From contig NZ_BMML01000008.1 of NCBI RefSeq assembly GCF_014645815.1, forward strand, positions 248,001-312,000: a stretch of DNA of 64,000 nt, given 5' to 3'. Below the pieces are notes generated by a model. It saw nothing but the letters and a program-made list of their open reading frames with translations. It was not told the DNA's origin and did not search any database. This stretch comes from Streptomyces fuscichromogenes (GTDB lineage Bacteria > Actinomycetota > Actinomycetes > Streptomycetales > Streptomycetaceae). The position numbers and the translations under genes were made by a program. How positions within the stretch are numbered: position 1 is the first letter of the stretch; the number at the start of each line of letters is the position of its first letter. Positions 1 to 7,891 of this stretch are shown here, piece by piece.

Positions 1-34
1 CGGGCATCCGGAAACCGTCGGAGGCAGCAGACAT
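1..34 (-). CDS. Agmatine deiminase, N-terminal fragment (runs off the window)
   Basis: Only the first eleven codons are present. They read MSAASDGFRMP from an ATG at 34, preceded by an AAGGA ribosome site seven bases upstream, in the 25-base gap after the urease alpha stop. The residues DGFRMP match the usual start of bacterial agmatine deiminases (GFxMPxEWxPH), enzymes of the peptidyl-arginine deiminase fold that turn agmatine into N-carbamoylputrescine. Same strand and tight spacing suggest co-transcription with the urease genes. The call rests on a short stretch and needs the neighbouring sequence. Confidence 0.55.
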   Translation of the reverse strand, partial: MSAASDGFRMP

Positions 35-59
35 GGGTGATCCTTACAGGCTGTGACAT

Positions 60-1772
60 TTACAGGAAATACAGGCGGTTGAGGGAGACGGAGTCGGCGG
101 GTTCGGAGCGCAGCGGCTCCCCGTCCAGGGTGACCAGGCCGGTGCGCGCGTCCACGTCGACCGCTCCGGTACGGGTGTTGAGCCGCAGGTCGGCCGGGCC
201 GATGCCGCGGGTGCCGCGGACGGCGACCCGGCGGCGCCGGGTGGGCATGGTGTCATGGCCCTGGTCGAGGGCGGCCTGGGCGACGAACGCCACCGAGATG
301 TCGGCGGGGGTGGCGCCGTGCGCCCCGAACTGCGGTCCCAGGACGAGGGGTTCGCAGGTGTCGGTGGCCGCGCCCGGATCGCCGGTGACGCCGAACGCCG
401 GGAAGCCCGCCTTCAGCACCAGCTGCGGCTTGGCCCCGAAGTACTCCGGCGCCCACAGCACGATGTCGGCGAGCTTGCCGACCTCGATGGAGCCGACCTC
501 GTGCGCGAGGCCGTGCGCGAGGGCGGGGTTGATGGTCAGCTTCGCCAGGTAGCGCAGCACACGCTCGTTGTCGTGGCCGTCGTCCGGGGCGCCGAGCTCG
601 GCCTTCATCTTGCCGGCCATGGCGAAGGTACGGCGGAAGGTCTCCCCCGCCCGGCCCATGCCCTGCGCGTCGGACGAGGTGATGCCGATCGCGCCCAGGT
701 CGTGCAGCACGTCCTCGGCGCCCATGGTCCCGGCGCGGATGCGGTCGCGGGCCATGGCGGCGTCGCCGGGCAGGTCGGTCTTCAGGTCGTGGACGGAGAC
801 GATCATCCCGTAGTGCTCGGCGACCGCGTCCCGGCCGAACGGCAGGGTGGGGTTGGTGGAGGAGCCGATGACGTGGGGGACACCGGCCATCTTCAGGACG
901 TTGGGTACGTGCCCGCCGCCGCAGCCCTCGATGTGGAAGGCGTGGATGGTGCGGCCCTCCAGCACGCGGAGGGTGTCCTCCACCGACAGGCACTCGTTCA
1001 ACCCGTCGCTGTGCAGGGCGACTTGGACGTCGTGCTCCTCGGCGACCCGCAACGCCGTGTCCAGCGCCCGGGTATGGGCGCCCATGTCCTCGTGCACCTT
1101 GAAGCCGGAGGCGCCCCCCTCGGCGAGCGCCTCGACCAGCGGGGCCGGGTGCGAGGACGAACCCCGCCCGAGGAAGCCGATGTTGACCGGCCAGGCGTCG
1201 AAGGCGTTGAACGCGTGCCGCAGCGCCCAGGGCGAGTTGACCCCGACGCCCCACACCGGCCCGAACTCCTGGCCGATGATGGTGGTGACTCCGGAGGCCA
1301 GCGAGGCCTCCATGATGCGCGGCGACAGCAGATGGACATGGGTGTCGACGGCCCCGGCGGTGGCGATGAGCCCCTCGCCGGACACGATCGAGGTCCCGGT
1401 GCCGACCACGACGTCGACCCCGTCGAGGGTGTCGGGGTTCCCGGCCCGCCCGATCGAGCAGATCCGCCCCTCGCGGATGCCGACGGAGACCTTGCGGATC
1501 CCCAGCACGGCGTCGATCACGACGACATTGCTGATCACGACGTCACAGGTGTCGCGGACGGCGGCGGCCTTGAGGTGCAGCCCGTCCCTGGCCGTCTTGC
1601 CGAAACCGGCCAGGAACTCGTCGCCGTAGCGCTGGGAGTCGTCCTCGACGCGGATCACGAGCCCCGAGTCGCCGAGGCGGACGCGGTCACCGGCCCGGGG
1701 GCCGTGGGTGGCCGCGTACTCGTGCGGGGTGAGGCGGCGGGCCTCGGCGGGGTGTCCTCCGGGACGGCTCAT
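60..1772 (-). CDS. ureC: Urease alpha subunit, variant form
   Basis: Catalytic subunit of urease (urea to ammonia and carbamate), 570 residues, the usual length. The nickel ligands are all visible: H144 and H146 (DTHVH), the lysine to be carbamylated K225 (GFK), H254, H280 and D368 (SSDAQ); substrate-binding H227 follows in HED. An ungapped alignment with the Klebsiella enzyme puts the mobile-flap cysteine (C319) at V327 and keeps catalytic H320 as H328, while the next residue is Asp not His. The flap therefore reads SVHDL instead of the usual VCHHL. The start overlaps the fused gamma-beta gene by ATGA, so translation is coupled. No ureD, E, F or G is in the window. In my recollection streptomycetes carry a second urease locus of this kind; activity is uncertain. 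Family is sure, substrate less so. Confidence 0.9.
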   Translation of the reverse strand: MSRPGGHPAEARRLTPHEYAATHGPRAGDRVRLGDSGLVIRVEDDSQRYGDEFLAGFGKTARDGLHLKAAAVRDTCDVVISNVVVIDAVLGIRKVSVGIREGRICSIGRAGNPDTLDGVDVVVGTGTSIVSGEGLIATAGAVDTHVHLLSPRIMEASLASGVTTIIGQEFGPVWGVGVNSPWALRHAFNAFDAWPVNIGFLGRGSSSHPAPLVEALAEGGASGFKVHEDMGAHTRALDTALRVAEEHDVQVALHSDGLNECLSVEDTLRVLEGRTIHAFHIEGCGGGHVPNVLKMAGVPHVIGSSTNPTLPFGRDAVAEHYGMIVSVHDLKTDLPGDAAMARDRIRAGTMGAEDVLHDLGAIGITSSDAQGMGRAGETFRRTFAMAGKMKAELGAPDDGHDNERVLRYLAKLTINPALAHGLAHEVGSIEVGKLADIVLWAPEYFGAKPQLVLKAGFPAFGVTGDPGAATDTCEPLVLGPQFGAHGATPADISVAFVAQAALDQGHDTMPTRRRRVAVRGTRGIGPADLRLNTRTGAVDVDARTGLVTLDGEPLRSEPADSVSLNRLYFL

Positions 1773-2470
1773 CGCTCGGCCTCCTCGGCCTCTCGTACAC
1801 CCAGGTATCCGCAGGCGGCGGCGCGGCGCAGCGCCTCCTCGCGGGCGCCGGGCGCGTCCAGCGGCCCGTCGACGAGCCCGGCGAAGCCGATGGCGACCCG
1901 GTCGCCGCCGATCGGCACCAGGCCCACCTCCAGCGAGTCCCCCGGCCCGAACCGCACGGACGAACCGGCGGGCACGGCGAGCCGCAGACCATAGGCGGCG
2001 GCGCGGTCGAAGTCGAGGCGCGGGTTGGCCTCGAAGAAGTGGAAGTGCGAGGTGACGGAGACGGGCACGGTCGCGGTGTTGGTGACCCGGAGCCGTACGA
2101 CGGGCTCCGGATCGGTGTGCTCGGGCCCCGGCAGCAGCGCGCCCGGCGCGCCCTCGCCCAGCCCGCCGCCCCCGATCGGGTCGGTGACGACGGCCAGCCT
2201 CGACCCGTCGTCGAAGACGGCCTCGACGTGCACCTCGGTGACGATGTCGGCGACTCCGGGCAGTACGTCGGCCGGGCCGAGGACCGAGCGGGCCGCCTCG
2301 ACGGCCTCGGCGAGCCGTCGGCCGTCCCGGGCGGCCTCGCAGACGGTGTCCGCGATCAGCGCCGTGGCCTCCGGCACGTTGAGCCTGAGGCCGCGGGCAC
2401 GGCGGGCACGGGCCAGCTCGGCGGCTCCGAAGAGCAGCAGCCGGTCACGTTCGGTGGGGGTCAGCCGCAT
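1769..2470 (-). CDS. ureAB: Urease gamma-beta fusion subunit
   Basis: Structural urease subunit of 233 residues that fuses the gamma chain (about residues 1-100, beginning MRLTPTERDRLL) to the beta chain (about 105-225, with the HFHFFEANPRLDFDR core). Fused gamma-beta chains are known in some actinobacteria and Helicobacter-type ureases. The ATG at 2470 follows GAAGGG at good spacing. Its last four bases overlap the alpha-subunit start. Together they give a complete set of structural chains but no metallochaperones nearby, so nickel loading would depend on accessory genes elsewhere in the genome. Confidence 0.92.
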   Translation of the reverse strand: MRLTPTERDRLLLFGAAELARARRARGLRLNVPEATALIADTVCEAARDGRRLAEAVEAARSVLGPADVLPGVADIVTEVHVEAVFDDGSRLAVVTDPIGGGGLGEGAPGALLPGPEHTDPEPVVRLRVTNTATVPVSVTSHFHFFEANPRLDFDRAAAYGLRLAVPAGSSVRFGPGDSLEVGLVPIGGDRVAIGFAGLVDGPLDAPGAREEALRRAAACGYLGVREAEEAER

Positions 2471-2844
2471 GTCTTTCCCTTCACTTAGATCGTCACTCTA
2501 ACGACAGATGTCCGTGATCGGAAGCCTTGACGACTGGCGCGCCATGACTCACATCGAATGCCGTTCTAAATGCGTTGCCATGCGAGGGTGACCAGCCAGG
2601 CCGACAGAACAGCGCCGAGCCGACACCATCCCGGACGGGGAACGCACCAGCGGGCCCAAGGACCTGGTCTCGGTCCTGGGCGGGGTGGACTGCGGCTTCC
2701 TGTTGTCGGGGACGGTCGGCGGGCTGGTGTACCTGCTTCTCACGTGGAATCGGGCAGACTCGGCCCGCCCGATGTCCGACGACGTCGAGGACGAGGCCGT
2801 TCAGGCCGGAGGGGGGTCTGGGGGCGCAGCCTCCGGAAGGACCC
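2471..2844. other. Intergenic region between ureAB and the KamA-like gene
   Basis: This 374-base stretch must hold the promoter for the minus-strand urease operon; I could not place it with confidence. A 7-bp inverted repeat (CCGGAGG at 2806, CCTCCGG at 2830) just past the KamA-like stop may act as a weak terminator. A plus-strand reading from about 2640 to 2906 encodes a short hydrophobic segment but has no ribosome site and runs into the opposing gene, so I do not call it a gene; it could be a decayed membrane-protein remnant. Confidence 0.4.
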
Positions 2845-4146
2845 TCACCCCGGCTCCAGCCCCGGCAGGAACCGGCTCGCCCCGAACGCCGGCTTCAGGT
2901 CCGTGAACCACGTCGCCCCCTCGTCGTACGCGGCGAAGAAGGGACGGCCGACCAGGCCGGGGTCACGCGCCTGGATCAGGTGCAGCGCGAAGACCTTCTC
3001 CCCGGCCACCTCGGCGACGCCGTCCACGCAGACCTTGCCCGGCATCGCCGACATCACCGGACCCCGGACCGTACGGGCGAGCCCGGAGACCCGGGCGTAG
3101 GCGTCCCGGAACACGGCATGGCCCCGGGCCAGCGGCACCCCGAAGTAGCCCTGTGGGCCGGTGTCCCGCTCCACGAACTGGTAGTACGGCACCGCACCGA
3201 GCGTGGTCGTGGTCTCCCACAGCTCGGCCCAGGCGTCCGCGCTGTCGTTGATCCCGGCCACCAGCGGCCCCTGGCAGCGGATCACGGCCCCGCTGTCCCG
3301 CACGCGCCGCATCGCCTCCCGCACGACGGGCGGCCGCAGCTCCTGCGGGTGGGTGAAGTGGGCCATCAGGGCCAGCTGCCGGCCGCTCGCCACCACCTCC
3401 TCGAAGAGGCGCAGCAGATCGTCGGCGTCCCGGTCGGTGGTGAAACGGTACGGCCAGAAGGCGAGCGACTTGGTGCCGACGCGGATCGAGCGGACGGTGT
3501 CGATCCGCAGCAACGGCTCGACATAGCGGCGCAGCACCGCCGTGCTCATCACCAGCGGGTCGCCGCCCGTGACCAGGACGCTGCTGACCTCCGGGTGGGC
3601 CGTCAGATAGGCGCTGGTGGCCGCGATGTCGTCGGTCGCGATGCGCAGGTCCGCCTCGCCGACGAACTGCGGCCAGCGGAAGCAGTAGGTGCAGTAGGCG
3701 TGGCAGGTCTGGCCCTGGCGCGGGAAGACCAGCACCGTCTCCGGGTACTTGTGCTGGAGGCCGGTCAGCCGCCGCCCCTCGTGCACGGGCACGTTGGCGT
3801 CGAGCTGGCCGGAGGGGTGCGGGTTGAGCCGCATCCGGATCTCGTGCGCGGCCCGCTGGACCTCGGCCCGCGGCGCGTCCCCGGCCAGCAGGCCGGCCAT
3901 CCGGCGGACGTCGGGCGCGGGCAGCATCCCCGACTGCGGGAAGGTCAGCCGGAAGACCGGGTCCGCGGGCACCGCCGACCAGTCGATCAGCTCGTCGACG
4001 ACATACGCGTTGGTCCGGAACGGCAGGACCGAGGAGACCGCCCGCAGCGCCAGCCGCTGATCGTCCGTCAGGGAGACACGCCGGAGCAGACCGTCCAGGT
4101 CACGGGGCGTGAAGGCGCGAAAGCGGGGGTGGTGCGCTGAGCTCAT
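2845..4146 (-). CDS. KamA-family radical SAM protein (lysine 2,3-aminomutase-like)
   Basis: A 433-residue radical S-adenosylmethionine enzyme. The iron-sulfur motif is C148-x3-C152-x2-C155 (TCHAYCTYC), followed by the VTGGDPLV segment typical of lysine/glutamate 2,3-aminomutases. K371 in AMPGKV occupies the place of the PLP-binding lysine, but the usual glycine-rich PGGGGK is not there. The family moves an alpha-amino group to the beta carbon using PLP and a 5'-deoxyadenosyl radical; the substrate here is unknown. I chose the ATG at 4146 because the longer frame would overlap the upstream gene by 59 bases; GAGGG lies about ten bases upstream. It is 19 bases from the membrane-protein gene upstream, likely the same transcript. 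Confidence 0.75.
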   Translation of the reverse strand: MSSAHHPRFRAFTPRDLDGLLRRVSLTDDQRLALRAVSSVLPFRTNAYVVDELIDWSAVPADPVFRLTFPQSGMLPAPDVRRMAGLLAGDAPRAEVQRAAHEIRMRLNPHPSGQLDANVPVHEGRRLTGLQHKYPETVLVFPRQGQTCHAYCTYCFRWPQFVGEADLRIATDDIAATSAYLTAHPEVSSVLVTGGDPLVMSTAVLRRYVEPLLRIDTVRSIRVGTKSLAFWPYRFTTDRDADDLLRLFEEVVASGRQLALMAHFTHPQELRPPVVREAMRRVRDSGAVIRCQGPLVAGINDSADAWAELWETTTTLGAVPYYQFVERDTGPQGYFGVPLARGHAVFRDAYARVSGLARTVRGPVMSAMPGKVCVDGVAEVAGEKVFALHLIQARDPGLVGRPFFAAYDEGATWFTDLKPAFGASRFLPGLEPG

Positions 4147-4165
4147 CTGTGGCGGGGCCCTCTGT

Positions 4166-5239
4166 TCATTCCGCGACCAGGACCGTGGACGGCCGCAACT
4201 CAACGAAGGCGGCCGCCTGCGCATCGTACTTCTCCCCGAAGTGGTGGATGAGCCGCCGCTGCAGCTCGCTCTCGTCGTCGACGACGATGACCTCGTGCGC
4301 GCCGGACCCGTTCAGCGCGTCGCTGTAGGCACTGAGTTGGTCGAGCCGGCGGCGGGCCAGGTAGGTGACGAGGTCGGGGGCGGCGACGTACAGGCGGTCG
4401 TCGAGGAAGACGAAGCGGCAGACGAACTCCCGTCGCCCGTCCGTGGCGTCCACGAGGGTGACGGGCAGCCGGGTGAAACGTTCCATCGGCTTGCCCTGCT
4501 GCCACAGTTCGTCGAAGCGCTGCTCCACGAAGGTGCCCAGCGGGGAGCGGACCGCGACCTCCAGCTGGACGCCCTCGCCGGAGAGCCGGCCGACGGTCAG
4601 GAAGGAGACCAGGCAGCGCTCGTCCCAGCGGTAGAGGGTGACCCCGGGGGAGGTGGAGCACAGCCGCACCTCCAGGAGTTCCCGGGAGGTGGCGTCCAGG
4701 CGGCGGGCGAAGCCCTCCAGGGTGCGCAGGTTGCGCATGATGTCGCGGCGGATGTCGGCGCTCTGCTCGCCCAGTTCGCGGCCGCGCAGGATGACCGCGA
4801 GGGAGTCGGGGTCCAGGAGCAGGATCTGCACCCGGGCGCCGCTCGCGGTGGCGGATCTGACGCCCCGGAAGAGACGCTCGGAGAACTGCGGTCCGAACAG
4901 GTTGGAGAAGGTGTCCAGGACCTTCACGCTGGAGGTCGAGCCGTACACCTGCGCGGCGAACCACTCGTAGTCCAGCCGGGTGTGCTCGCGGACCCGGCCC
5001 TCCTGAGCCCGGGAGATCAGCGGGCCGATGACGAACACGGTGACGACCACGCCGACGATGTCGGTGCCGAGGTTGAGGGCGAGGTTCTGCCCGTAGTTGT
5101 CCATGGTCGAGGCCCGCCAGAGCAGCACAGCCGCGACGGCGGTGAGCAGGGCGAGCACGGTGAGGCTCTGCGGGCGGCGCGGGGTGCGTAAGGTGCGCAT
5201 CAGCCGGCGCAGCCGTGGCATCGGCGATCGTCCGCTCAT
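4166..5239 (-). CDS. Two-helix membrane protein with a cytoplasmic C-terminal domain
   Basis: A protein of 357 residues from the ATG at 5239, which has GGGAGGGAG just upstream. A basic N-terminus (PRLRRLMRTLRTPRRP) is followed by two hydrophobic segments at about residues 26-42 and 57-75, then a soluble domain of some 270 residues with a predicted Rossmann-like pattern (VKVLDTFSN, RVQILLLDPDS). The soluble part resembles uncharacterised actinobacterial domains (a DUF5919-like or PLD-like fold is possible). It lies 19 bases ahead of the KamA-like gene, so the two probably share a transcript. No catalytic motif is certain and I assign no function. Confidence 0.7.
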   Translation of the reverse strand: MSGRSPMPRLRRLMRTLRTPRRPQSLTVLALLTAVAAVLLWRASTMDNYGQNLALNLGTDIVGVVVTVFVIGPLISRAQEGRVREHTRLDYEWFAAQVYGSTSSVKVLDTFSNLFGPQFSERLFRGVRSATASGARVQILLLDPDSLAVILRGRELGEQSADIRRDIMRNLRTLEGFARRLDATSRELLEVRLCSTSPGVTLYRWDERCLVSFLTVGRLSGEGVQLEVAVRSPLGTFVEQRFDELWQQGKPMERFTRLPVTLVDATDGRREFVCRFVFLDDRLYVAAPDLVTYLARRRLDQLSAYSDALNGSGAHEVIVVDDESELQRRLIHHFGEKYDAQAAAFVELRPSTVLVAE

Positions 5240-5327
5240 GCGTGCTCCCTCCCCCGTGGAATCAGGAGATACCCGCACGGGGGAGGCGATACGCGTCGAA
5301 CGGGCAGCCGAAGATCGGCCGCCGGTA

Positions 5328-5367
5328 CGGCAGTACGGCAGCCGGTACGACTGCCGTACGACTGCCG
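5328..5367. terminator. Hairpin downstream of ilvE
   Basis: Imperfect inverted repeat: CGGCAGTACGGCAG at 5328-5341 and CTGCCGTACGACTGCCG at 5351-5367, just past the ilvE stop on the minus strand. Long GC stems without a clear U tract are usual for Streptomyces terminators. It could also lie in the 5' region of the membrane-protein gene. Confidence 0.5.
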
Positions 5368-5384
5368 GTTCGGCTCGGGGGGGG

Positions 5385-6473
5385 TCAGCCGAGCTGGTGC
5401 ATCCAGCCGTGCTTGTCCTCGGTCTTGCCGCGCTGGATGTCGAGGAGTGCCTCGCGGAGCCTGAGGGTGACCTCGCCCGGCTCGCCGCCCGACTGCTGCC
5501 ACTCGGCGTTCGTGCGCTTGACGGTGCCGACCGGGGTGATCACCGCGGCGGTGCCGCAGGCGAAGACCTCGGTGAGGGTGCCGTTCTCCGAGTCGCGCTG
5601 CCACTGCTCGATGGAGACGCGGGCCTCCTCGGACGCGTAGCCGAGGTCGCGGGCGACGGTGAGGAGGCTGTCGCGGGTGACGCCTTCGAGGATCGAGCCG
5701 GTCAGGGTCGGGGTGACGATCCTGTCGCCGTACACGAAGTACAGGTTCATGCCGCCGAGCTCCTCGACCCACTTGTGCTCGACCGCGTCGAGGTAGCAGA
5801 CCTGGTCGCAGCCCTGGGCCGCCGCCTCGGCCTGGGCGAGCAGGGAGGCCGCGTAGTTGCCGCCGGTCTTGGCGTCGCCCATGCCGCCGGGGACGGCGCG
5901 GACGCGGTCCTCGGAGGCCCAGATGGAGACCGGCCTGACGCCGCCGGGGAAGTAGGCGCCGGCCGGGGAGGCGATGACCAGGAAGAGGTACTCGTTGGCC
6001 GGCTTGACGCCCAGCCCCACCTCGGTGGCGATCATGAAGGGGCGCAGGTAGAGGGACTCCTCGCCGCCGTGCGCCGGGACCCAGTCCCGGTCCTGCCGGA
6101 CCAGGACGTCACAGGCCTCGATGAAGGTCTCCACCGGCAGCTCGGGCATGGCGAGGCGGCGGGCGGAACGCTGGAAGCGCCTGGCGTTCTGGTCGGGGCG
6201 GAAGGTGGCCACCGAGCCGTCGGGGCGGCGGTAGGCCTTCAGGCCCTCGAAGATCTCCTGGGCGTAGTGCAGGACGTTGGTGGCGGGGTCGAGGGGGATC
6301 GGCGCGTACGGGACGAGCTGACCGTCGTGCCAGCCGCGGCCCTCGGTCCACTTGATCATGACCATGTGGTCGGTGAAGTGGCGGCCGAATCCGGGACTGG
6401 CCAGGATCGCCTCGCGCTCGGCGGCGGCGAGCGGGTGCGCGGACGGCTTGAGCTCGATCGTGGGCGTCGTCAT
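5385..6473 (-). CDS. ilvE: Branched-chain amino acid aminotransferase
   Basis: PLP fold-type IV aminotransferase, 362 residues, catalysing the last step of Ile, Val and Leu synthesis and the first step of their breakdown with 2-oxoglutarate/glutamate. Visible landmarks are the phosphate and substrate loop EIFEGLKAYR, the Schiff-base lysine in DAKTGGNYAASL, and the EVFACGTAAVITPVG cofactor-binding stretch. The ATG at 6473 has GAAGGA about ten bases upstream; a longer frame adds fifteen unconserved residues. It stands alone behind leuB with a terminator between them, so it probably has its own promoter in the 180 bases upstream. Confidence 0.96.
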   Translation of the reverse strand: MTTPTIELKPSAHPLAAAEREAILASPGFGRHFTDHMVMIKWTEGRGWHDGQLVPYAPIPLDPATNVLHYAQEIFEGLKAYRRPDGSVATFRPDQNARRFQRSARRLAMPELPVETFIEACDVLVRQDRDWVPAHGGEESLYLRPFMIATEVGLGVKPANEYLFLVIASPAGAYFPGGVRPVSIWASEDRVRAVPGGMGDAKTGGNYAASLLAQAEAAAQGCDQVCYLDAVEHKWVEELGGMNLYFVYGDRIVTPTLTGSILEGVTRDSLLTVARDLGYASEEARVSIEQWQRDSENGTLTEVFACGTAAVITPVGTVKRTNAEWQQSGGEPGEVTLRLREALLDIQRGKTEDKHGWMHQLG

Positions 6474-6653
6474 GAGATAGGTGTCCTTCACCGGTTGTAG
6501 TGATGGGGCCGCGCTCACACCCTTGTCATAGGACGTCCGAGCATTCCCTCATCCCGCGGCTCCGCGTTCGATTATCGCGCGGTGGCCGGGGTGGAAGGAA
6601 TCGGGGTGAATGCGGACCCGGGGTTGATGGTGGCACCCGGCGGGAGGCATGCG

Positions 6654-6688
6654 GAAGCCGCCGGGTGCGTGTGCGACCCGGCGGCTTC
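6654..6688. terminator. Terminator of leuB
   Basis: Perfect 13-bp stem (GAAGCCGCCGGGT at 6654-6666 and its complement at 6676-6688) with a nine-base loop, 26 bases past the leuB stop. No U run follows, as is common in this genus. Confidence 0.8.
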
Positions 6689-6714
6689 GAAGTGCGGTGC
6701 GGAAGCTCGGCGGG

Positions 6715-7758
6715 TCAGCCGGCTACTCGTACGGCGAGCGCGTCGCCGATCTCCGAGGTGGAGCGGGCGGGCTTGCCCTGGCGCTCGGTGAGGTCGGCGG
6801 TGACGGCCTCCTCGACACGGGCGGCCTCGGCCTCGTAGCCGAGGTGGCGCAGCAGAAGGGCGACGGACAGGACCGTGGCGGTGGGGTCGGCCTTGCCCTG
6901 GCCGGCGATGTCCGGCGCGGAACCGTGCACCGGCTCGAACATCGACGGGAACTCGCCGGAGGGGTTGATGTTCCCGCTGGCCGCGACGCCGATGCCGCCG
7001 GAGACGGCCGCGGCGAGGTCGGTGATGATGTCGCCGAACAGGTTGTCGGTGACGATGACGTCGAACCGGCCCGGGTCGGTGACCAGGTAGATCGTGGCCG
7101 CGTCGACGTGGATGTAGTCCGTCGCGACCTCGGGGAAGTCCGCGGAGACCTTGTTGAAGATGTTCGTCCACAGGTGCCCGGCGAAGGTCAGCACGTTGTT
7201 CTTGTGGACCAGCGTGAGCTTCTTGCGCGGGCGGGCCTGGGCGCGGGCGAAGGCGTCCCGGACGACGCGCTCGACACCGAAGGCCGTGTTCACGGAGACC
7301 TCGGTGGCGACCTCGTGCTCGGTGCCCTTGCGGATGGTGCCGCCGTTGCCGGTGTACGGGCCCTCGGTGCCCTCGCGGACCACGACGAAGTCGATCTCCG
7401 GCTCGCCCGCCAGCGGGGTCGCGACACCGGGGAGGAGCTTCGACGGGCGCAGGTTGACATGGTGGTCGAAGGCGAAGCGGAGCTTGAGCAGGAAGCCGCG
7501 CTCCAGCACCCCGGAGGGGACGCTCGGGTCGCCGATCGCGCCCAGCAGGATGACGTCGTGCTGCTTCAGCGCGTCGAGGTCGGCGTCGGTGAGGGTCTCA
7601 CCGGTGGCGTGGTAACGCTTGGCGCCGAAGTCGTACTCCTTGGTCTCCAGCTTCACGTCCTCGGGGAGGACGGCGGAGAGGACCTTGAGGCCTTCGGCCA
7701 CGACTTCCTGCCCGATGCCGTCACCGGGGATCACTGCGAGATCGATGCTGCGAGACAT
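6715..7758 (-). CDS. leuB: 3-isopropylmalate dehydrogenase
   Basis: NAD-dependent oxidative decarboxylation of (2R,3S)-3-isopropylmalate to 4-methyl-2-oxopentanoate, third step of leucine synthesis. The protein is 347 residues, usual for actinobacterial LeuB. Motifs: AVIPGDGIGQEV at the N-terminus, LLGAIGDP, the substrate lysine in TLVHKNNVL, and the family signature around NLFGDIITDLAAAV with the NAD site GSAPDIAGQGKADP. The ATG at 7758 is placed by homology to the usual MSRSIDLAVIPGDG start. It is divergent from the phosphatase gene, sharing 133 bases of promoter region. Confidence 0.97.
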   Translation of the reverse strand: MSRSIDLAVIPGDGIGQEVVAEGLKVLSAVLPEDVKLETKEYDFGAKRYHATGETLTDADLDALKQHDVILLGAIGDPSVPSGVLERGFLLKLRFAFDHHVNLRPSKLLPGVATPLAGEPEIDFVVVREGTEGPYTGNGGTIRKGTEHEVATEVSVNTAFGVERVVRDAFARAQARPRKKLTLVHKNNVLTFAGHLWTNIFNKVSADFPEVATDYIHVDAATIYLVTDPGRFDVIVTDNLFGDIITDLAAAVSGGIGVAASGNINPSGEFPSMFEPVHGSAPDIAGQGKADPTATVLSVALLLRHLGYEAEAARVEEAVTADLTERQGKPARSTSEIGDALAVRVAG

Positions 7759-7891
7759 GCCCGGCACCCTACCCCTCGTCCCATGGGATGACATGGAGCG
7801 TCCGGCATACGGACAGGCCACGTCGTTCCGTCGACCGCCGTTCACCCGTATGTGTGGCTGGTGTTGGTGTGCGCTGGGAATCGTCCTCCCC

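Noticed and set aside
255..1994. 579-codon plus-strand open frame across the urease genes
   Set aside because: It lies opposite ureC and ureAB, has low-complexity Gly/Ala/Arg/Val-rich composition and no ribosome site; a shadow of high-GC coding sequence.
2640..2906. Plus-strand frame with a hydrophobic segment (MDCGFLLSGTVGGLVYLLL)
   Set aside because: No ribosome site, runs into the opposing KamA-like gene and has no recognisable family; noted only as a possible remnant.
6474..6650. Search for a second branched-chain leader peptide before ilvE
   Set aside because: Short frames exist on the minus strand (such as MLGRPMTRV) but none has clustered Ile/Leu/Val codons with a terminator after it.
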